Assembly: GCA_035513345.1 (NCBI GenBank)
Contig: DATKCF010000015.1
Span: forward strand, 1-29,508
DNA length: 29,508 nucleotides
From: DATKCF01 sp035513345
GTDB taxonomy: Bacteria; Gemmatimonadota; Gemmatimonadetes; Longimicrobiales; RSA9
Direction of reading: 5' to 3'
Numbering within the stretch: the stretch's first letter is position 1; the number at the start of each line of letters is the position of its first letter. Both the position numbers and the translations under genes were made by a program. Below are positions 25,550 to 29,508 of the stretch, piece after piece. A model generated the notes under the pieces. That model had not been told where the DNA came from. It made no database searches and saw only the letters and a program-made list of their open reading frames with translations.

Positions 25550-25683
25550 GGAACCGACTCCGGGTCGTGGGTACATAGCGCGCGGGCCTGGAGACGGGTC
25601 ACCCCCGCACATCGGTGCTGCGACACGGCCGGCCGGCCGTGGGCGCGCGCACAGGGTTCAACGTGTATCCAGGAAGTCGGAAG
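25550..25683. promoter_or_regulatory. divergent promoter region, LVIVD copy 2 / YncE-like gene
   Basis: This 134-bp gap lies between two divergent start codons and must hold both promoters. GGAG (minus) and GGAAG (plus) ribosome sites are at its edges. No convincing -35/-10 pair or palindrome was found in it. Confidence 0.3.
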
Positions 25684-26853
25684 ATGTCCGCAACAGCGAA
25701 TACACGCAAGGCGACACGACTCGTTGCCGCGCTCATCATCACCATCACGCTCGCGTCACCGCTGATGGCCCAGTCGGCTCCCGAAGCCGAACCGCCGGAC
25801 GCGAACTACTGGGTATACGTAGGTGCCGAGTCGGCCGACCTGATGCACAGGGTCCGGTTCGGGCCAGAGGGCATCACCGTCGAGAAGACGATCCCCGTCG
25901 GCCTGTACGCTCTGGAAACGGAGGGTCCGCACGGCCTGGTGATTTCGCGCGATGGGAAGTACCTGCACATGACGACGGGCCACGGCCTGCCGGACGGCAT
26001 GTACTTCCGGTACGAACTGGGGCCGGACACGCTCGTGGGCGAACCGATCCCGCTCGGCATGTTCCCCGCCACGATCGATCTCACGCCGGACGGACTGTAC
26101 GCGTTCGTCGTCAACTTCAATCTGTACGGCGATCATGTGCCGTCGACGGTTTCGATCATCTACACGCCGGACAACGTCGAAGTCGCGCGGGTCGAGACCT
26201 GCACGATGCCGCACGGCAGCCGCATCGACCGCAGCGGCATTCGCCAGTATTCGGTGTGCATGATGGATGACCAGCTCGTCGAGATGGACACGCGCACGTT
26301 CGATGTCGCTCGCCGGTTCAGCGTGGCAAAGCGTGCCGAGGGCCCGGTGCAGGCTCATGCGATGACCGACCACGGCGACCACGAGATGGGCGGGATGAAG
26401 ACGCCGACGTGTTCGCCGACCTGGGCGCAACCGGGCGTGCACGGCGATTTCGTGTATGTCGCCTGCAACAAGTCTGATGAGATTCTCGAGATTTCCGTGA
26501 CCGACTGGAAGGTCACTCGCCGGTTCCCCACAGGACGCGCACCGTACAACCTGGCCCCGACGCCTGACGGCCGCCTGCTCGTCGCCACGCTGAAGGCCGG
26601 CAGGGCCGTCGAGTTCTTCGACCTGTCGACCGGTGAGAGCATGGCGAGGACCGAAACGTCGACGACCATAGTGCACGGCGTAGTCGTGTCGCCCGATTCA
26701 CGCTACGCGTTTGTCACCGTGGAAGGCGTCGGTGCCGAGCCCGGCAAGGTCGACGTGTTCGACCTCCGCACGTTCGCGCGCGTCGCCTCCGCCGAAGTCG
26801 GCCAGCAAGCCTCCGGAATCGCGTTCTGGCGGATGGAACCTTCATCGCGGTGA
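25684..26853 (+). CDS. secreted YncE-like beta-propeller protein with Cys/Met/His motifs
   Basis: A 389-residue exported protein. The signal peptide runs from RLVAALIITITLA to about residue 31. Blades of a seven-bladed YncE-type propeller follow: EGPHGLVISRDGKYLHMTTG, PATIDLTPDGLYAFVVN, GRAPYNLAPTPDGRLLVATL and HGVVVSPDSRYAFVTVEGVG. Unusual conserved-looking features are CTMPHGSRIDRSG (Cys173), YSVCMMDDQLVEMD (Cys192), TPTCSPTW (Cys243) and ACNKSDEILE (Cys261). A His/Met loop, AHAMTDHGDHEMGGM (about 224-238), could bind copper or another soft metal. ATG 25684 has GGAAG directly upstream; the frame is open further back but without a signal peptide. Function unknown. Confidence 0.8.
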   Translation: MSATANTRKATRLVAALIITITLASPLMAQSAPEAEPPDANYWVYVGAESADLMHRVRFGPEGITVEKTIPVGLYALETEGPHGLVISRDGKYLHMTTGHGLPDGMYFRYELGPDTLVGEPIPLGMFPATIDLTPDGLYAFVVNFNLYGDHVPSTVSIIYTPDNVEVARVETCTMPHGSRIDRSGIRQYSVCMMDDQLVEMDTRTFDVARRFSVAKRAEGPVQAHAMTDHGDHEMGGMKTPTCSPTWAQPGVHGDFVYVACNKSDEILEISVTDWKVTRRFPTGRAPYNLAPTPDGRLLVATLKAGRAVEFFDLSTGESMARTETSTTIVHGVVVSPDSRYAFVTVEGVGAEPGKVDVFDLRTFARVASAEVGQQASGIAFWRMEPSSR

Positions 26854-26870
26854 GCGGGGTCTGCGTGTAA

Positions 26871-27025
26871 ACGTTTCTGGTTTCTGGTTTCAGGTTTCTG
26901 GTTTCTGGGGACGGCGGACGAAAACGCCCCAGTAACCAGAAACGGCCTCACTGCCCGTCCCTGCCCCTTCCTCCCCGAGCCCCAGAAACGTGTCCAGAAA
27001 CGTGTCCCAGGAAACGTTTTCCCAG
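26871..27025. repeat. dyad-rich intergenic repeat block (GTTTCTGG family)
   Basis: The left half is a run of near-copies of GTTTCTGG (26873-26909). GTTTCTGGTTTCTGGGG (26894-26910) is matched by CCCCAGTAACCAGAAAC (26927-26943) with 16 of 17 bases complementary and a 16-base loop. The right half has two tandem CCAGAAACGTGT units (26982-27005) and a nearly palindromic GGAAACGTTTTCC. The outer ACGTTTCTGG is repeated inverted as CCAGAAACGT. The block fills the 271-bp gap between the YncE-like and DUF4097 genes and looks like a dispersed palindromic element. Confidence 0.7.
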
Positions 27026-27124
27026 ACCCAGCCAGGCAGGTGTCTGCTCGGCGGCTCCAACCGAACGGCCTTGTGCAACTATCAAAGCGTTCAACCGTAT
27101 TGAAGAACAAAGGGAGGCTGGTCC

Positions 27125-27859
27125 ATGCGTACGACTCTTGTTTCGACTCTTCTTGTAGTGGCCGCGGCTTCACCCGCGGCCGGCCAGCGCGATTGCGAGC
27201 ACGAGGCAACGCGATCGGCGACGATGCGTGCCTCGACTGGTGACGTTCTGCACCTGATTGCGCGGGCCGGCTCGCTGACGGTCCGCGGGCGTGAAGGCCT
27301 GACGGAGGTCCGCGTAATGGGTCGCGCGTGCGCATCGAGCGAAGAGCTGCTCGAGCAGCTCCGCCTCGAGACGGACCGGTCGGGTTCGACGATCCGCGTG
27401 GAGGTGCCGGACGTCGAGGGCGGCTCCTTGCTTACGGGCAACCGGTACCACGCGCTGCACCTCGATATCGAGGTGCCGAAGGGCATGGCCGCCCGCATCG
27501 AGGACGGTAGTGGCGGAATCGTGCTCGAAGGGCTCGGCCCGCTCGACCTGCACGACGGCTCCGGCAACATCGAGATCACCGACATCGACGGCGACGTCGT
27601 GATCGATGACGGATCCGGCGACATCACGGTTCGCGGAGTCGACGGCTCGGTCCGCGTGAACGACGGTTCCGGCTCGATCAGCATTCGCGATGTCGAGGGC
27701 ACGGTCGACGTCGAGGACGACGGCTCCGGCTCGATCGATGTACGGAACGTAGCCGGTGATTTCATCGTCGGCGACAAGGGCTCCGGCGGCATCACCTACA
27801 GCAATGTTTCCGGCCGCGTCGACATCCCGCGTCGCGATCGTCGGCGGCAGCGCCGCTGA
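27125..27859 (+). CDS. secreted DUF4097-type beta-solenoid repeat protein
   Basis: A 244-residue exported protein. The signal peptide is MRTTLVSTLLVVAAASPAAG. The middle and C-terminal part is a right-handed beta-helix of short strands, with five or more units of about 20 residues punctuated by DGSG (LHDGSGNIEITDIDG, IDDGSGDITVRGVDG, VNDGSGSISIRDVEG, EDDGSGSIDVRNVAG). DUF4097 proteins occur in many bacteria, often near anti-sigma or PspC-like genes; their role is unknown, with adhesin-like suggestions. The end is abrupt and strongly basic (PRRDRRRQRR), unlike the acidic repeats. GGGAGG precedes the ATG. A hairpin follows. Confidence 0.88.
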   Translation: MRTTLVSTLLVVAAASPAAGQRDCEHEATRSATMRASTGDVLHLIARAGSLTVRGREGLTEVRVMGRACASSEELLEQLRLETDRSGSTIRVEVPDVEGGSLLTGNRYHALHLDIEVPKGMAARIEDGSGGIVLEGLGPLDLHDGSGNIEITDIDGDVVIDDGSGDITVRGVDGSVRVNDGSGSISIRDVEGTVDVEDDGSGSIDVRNVAGDFIVGDKGSGGITYSNVSGRVDIPRRDRRRQRR

Positions 27860-27908
27860 CGGCTGGACGGAGTTCGCCGGCCGCGACAGATTCCGTTACG
27901 GATCCGGG

Positions 27909-27937
27909 CGCCCCGGTCCTTGCCAGGATCGGGGCGT
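27909..27937 (+). terminator. hairpin after the DUF4097 gene
   Basis: GCCCCGGTCC (27910-27919) and GGATCGGGGC (27926-27935) pair over ten positions, including one wobble, followed by GTTCGT. It lies 50 bp past the stop and just before the ribosome site of the next gene. T-run weak. Confidence 0.55.
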
Positions 27938-27968
27938 TCGTCATATCACGCGACTCGGAGCGGAGCAC

Positions 27969-29141
27969 ATGCCGAAGCGACCGAAGCCGGATCCACTCGC
28001 CGAGTATCGCCGCAAGCGCGACTTCGGCCGCACCAGCGAACCGGCCGGCGCCGTTCACGAACGCGCGTCCAATGCGCGTCTCGAGTTCGTCATACAGAAG
28101 CACGCCGCGTCCAGCCTGCACTACGATCTCCGGCTCGAGATCGATGGTGTGATGAAGAGCTGGGCCGTGCCGCGCGGCATGACGCTCGACCCCGCCACAA
28201 AACGCCTCGCCATGCAGACCGAGGATCACCCGATGGACTACAACGCGTTCGAGGGCACGATCCCGAGCGGCGAGTACGGTGGCGGCACCGTGATGGTCTG
28301 GGATCGCGGTCACTACTTCGCTGATGAAGCAGCGGAAGGCCAGGACGAGGAAGCGGTCCTGCGCCGCGAGTTCGAAGCCGGCAAGATGAGTGTGTCGTTC
28401 GTCGGCGAGCGGATGCATGGTTCGTATGCGCTCGTTCGCACCGAGGGCGGCCGTTCACCCAAATGGCTGCTCATCAAGCATCGCGACGACTTCGTCCGGC
28501 GAGGCGTCGATCCCGGCGAGATTCACACGACATCGGTCGTCACCGGCCGGACACTCGACGAAATCGCCAACGAGGATGCGACCGACGGCTTCGAGGGCGT
28601 CGGTTTCTCCGCCATGCTGTTCCGCTACGTAGCCGAGTTGCCCGCCGGCGCCGGCTGGGCCTTCGAGCGCGCGATACGCGGCGCGCGTGTGCACCTCTAC
28701 GTGACTCCGGATGCCCGCCAGATCGTGACCGCCGTCCCGAACACGTCGAAGCTCTACCGCGACGTGGGTACCGATCTCCTCCGCTACGCGGTCGAAAACA
28801 ACCGGTCCTTCGTGCTGGATGGCGAGATCGCGCCCGCCGACAATAGCGGTGGCGACCTCCGTTTCTCCGTGTACGATCTGCTGTTCGAGGACGGCGAAGT
28901 CCTCGTCGACAAGCCGTGGACCGACCGGCGAAAGCGCCTCGAGACCCTCTTCAAGAAACTGGAGACGCCCGACGTCCAGCTCCTGCCCGTCTCCCGCCGA
29001 GGCGGCGCCTCCCTGATCGCCAGAGCTCACGCAGCACAATGGGCCGGCATCGTGGCGAAGCGCGTCGCCTCTCCCTACCGCCCCGGCACAAGATCCAACG
29101 ACTGGCGCAAACACCTTTTCCCCGCAACACGAGTGAGCTGA
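27969..29141 (+). CDS. LigD-type 3'-phosphoesterase fused to a degenerate ligase adenylylation domain
   Basis: A 390-residue protein. Residues about 35-170 are the LigD 3'-phosphoesterase (PE) domain, which trims 3'-phosphates and ribonucleotides at DNA ends: QKHAASSLHYDLRLEIDGVM carries His45, His51, Asp53 and Arg55, QTEDHPMDY carries His87, and IPSGEYGGGTVMVWDRG follows. Residues about 212-385 align with the nucleotidyltransferase of ATP-dependent ligases: FVLDGEIAP (motif III), FSVYDLLFEDG (IIIa), GIVAKRVASPYRPG (IV) and DWRKHL (V). Motif I, normally K-x-D-G-x-R, reads ERAIRGAR, so the adenylated lysine (here Ala235) and the Asp (Arg237) are lost. No polymerase or Ku gene is present. GGAG sites precede ATG 27969. 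Confidence 0.85.
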   Translation: MPKRPKPDPLAEYRRKRDFGRTSEPAGAVHERASNARLEFVIQKHAASSLHYDLRLEIDGVMKSWAVPRGMTLDPATKRLAMQTEDHPMDYNAFEGTIPSGEYGGGTVMVWDRGHYFADEAAEGQDEEAVLRREFEAGKMSVSFVGERMHGSYALVRTEGGRSPKWLLIKHRDDFVRRGVDPGEIHTTSVVTGRTLDEIANEDATDGFEGVGFSAMLFRYVAELPAGAGWAFERAIRGARVHLYVTPDARQIVTAVPNTSKLYRDVGTDLLRYAVENNRSFVLDGEIAPADNSGGDLRFSVYDLLFEDGEVLVDKPWTDRRKRLETLFKKLETPDVQLLPVSRRGGASLIARAHAAQWAGIVAKRVASPYRPGTRSNDWRKHLFPATRVS

Positions 29142-29164
29142 GCTGTGAGGAGTTCCTGGCGCGG

Positions 29165-29353
29165 GCTCGAACAGAAATTTCACCGCGGAGCACGCTGAGA
29201 GCACCGAGAACTGAACAGAAAATCAGTTTCCGAAAAAAAAAAAATGGATTCATTCCTCGGTCGGAATCCGCCGGATCCCGCCGAAACACCAGATCCGATC
29301 ATGTCTCTGCGCTCTCCGCGCTCTCCGCGGTGAAATTTTGCCCGGGTTCGAGC
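29165..29353. repeat. about 189-bp element with long imperfect terminal inverted repeats (MITE-like)
   Basis: The ends GCTCGAAC (29165) and GTTCGAGC (ending 29353) are complementary. Just inside, ATTTCACCGCGGAG (about 29177-29190) matches CTCCGCGGTGAAAT (about 29322-29335). The match continues outside that core with GAGAGC/GCTCTC-type units, giving arms of about 40-45 bp. The interior is AT-richer, with a run of 12 A's (29234-29245), and encodes nothing convincing. It is probably a non-autonomous mobile or dispersed repeat. From memory, 'CACCGCGGAGAGCGCGGAG' arms recur in other genomes of this type. Confidence 0.65.
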
Positions 29354-29443
29354 ACAACACCGGCATTGCTCGCTTGACGCCGGATCGGCCCCGGCCTATT
29401 CGTACTCGCCCCTCTTCTCCCGTACTCCAACCGCGAGAAATTG

Positions 29444-29508
29444 ATGGAAGGCGATGACAGCATGACGCGCGGCCGGCCGGCAGCGGAGACCGGCGCTGCT
29501 GCCGGCGG
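29444..29508 (+). CDS. possible start of a gene running off the right edge
   Basis: An ATG at 29444 and another at 29462 are in one open frame to the window end (MEGDDS, then MTRGRPAAETGAAAG). GGAAGG precedes the second. Too short to assign; a TetR-like 'GRP' opening is possible but unproven. The bases between 29354 and 29443 show no other feature. Confidence 0.25.
   Translation, partial: MEGDDSMTRGRPAAETGAAAG

Noticed and set aside
26890..27078. small minus-strand ORF within the repeat block
   Set aside because: Its sequence (for example DTFLDTFLGLG) is the translation of the GTTTCTGG/CCAGAAAC repeats and has no ribosome site.

Overview
This is a GC-rich bacterial chromosomal segment carrying about 27 protein genes on both strands, with short gaps, frequent 1-4 bp start/stop overlaps and clear Shine-Dalgarno sites. 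No rRNA, tRNA, CRISPR array, phage or insertion-sequence gene was seen. A PadR regulator coupled to an 'orphan' ADOP-type permease, LVIVD-repeat propeller proteins with Ig-like N-termini, a DUF4097 protein, a SWIB protein with a histone-H1-like tail and a Gram-negative style envelope (lipoproteins, OmpA/Pal) together suggest Gemmatimonadota or a relative such as Acidobacteriota. That assignment is inference from gene content.

Layout. 1-4.9 kb is mostly minus strand: a Fsr-type MFS exporter, then an unidentified gene broken over several frames, a DUF3667 membrane protein with one frameshift, a hypothetical protein and a PLP-dependent D-cysteine desulfhydrase/ACC deaminase-like enzyme, coupled by TTGA and ATGA overlaps. 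4.9-7.7 kb: an OmpA/Pal-like lipoprotein with its own terminator, divergent from msrP-msrQ (periplasmic methionine sulfoxide repair). A 25-bp palindrome lies between them. 7.7-11.7 kb (minus): a polytopic membrane protein, a small protein with exact 11-residue periodicity, and a penicillin-acylase-family lipoprotein. 11.8-12.4 kb (plus): two small membrane proteins, one of the GlsB/YeaQ family. 12.4-14.1 kb (minus): murB and the SWIB/H1-like protein. 14.3-17.1 kb: a Sfp-type phosphopantetheinyl transferase convergent with a coupled operon (TM/coiled-coil protein, YbjQ, membrane protein, phosphatidylserine decarboxylase).

17.1-26.9 kb is the most distinctive part: PadR, ADOP permease, LVIVD/Ig protein and TPR lipoprotein run as a probable operon. 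A second, closely similar LVIVD/Ig protein lies just upstream, divergent from a YncE-like propeller with conserved Cys and a His/Met-rich loop. Four exported or permease-linked proteins plus one regulator look like an envelope or stress-responsive module whose substrate cannot be read from sequence. 26.9-29.5 kb holds a DUF4097 protein and a LigD-type 3'-phosphoesterase fused to a ligase-like domain that has lost its catalytic lysine. Two repeat blocks lie here: a GTTTCTGG-type dyad block and a roughly 189-bp element with long inverted ends.

The strongest leads are the pseudo-ligase LigD variant, the paralogous propellers around the PadR-ADOP pair, the SWIB/H1 fusion, the 11-mer protein and the two repeat elements. 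The frameshifts at 2.4-3.5 kb may be real decay or assembly errors; neighbouring genes are intact.
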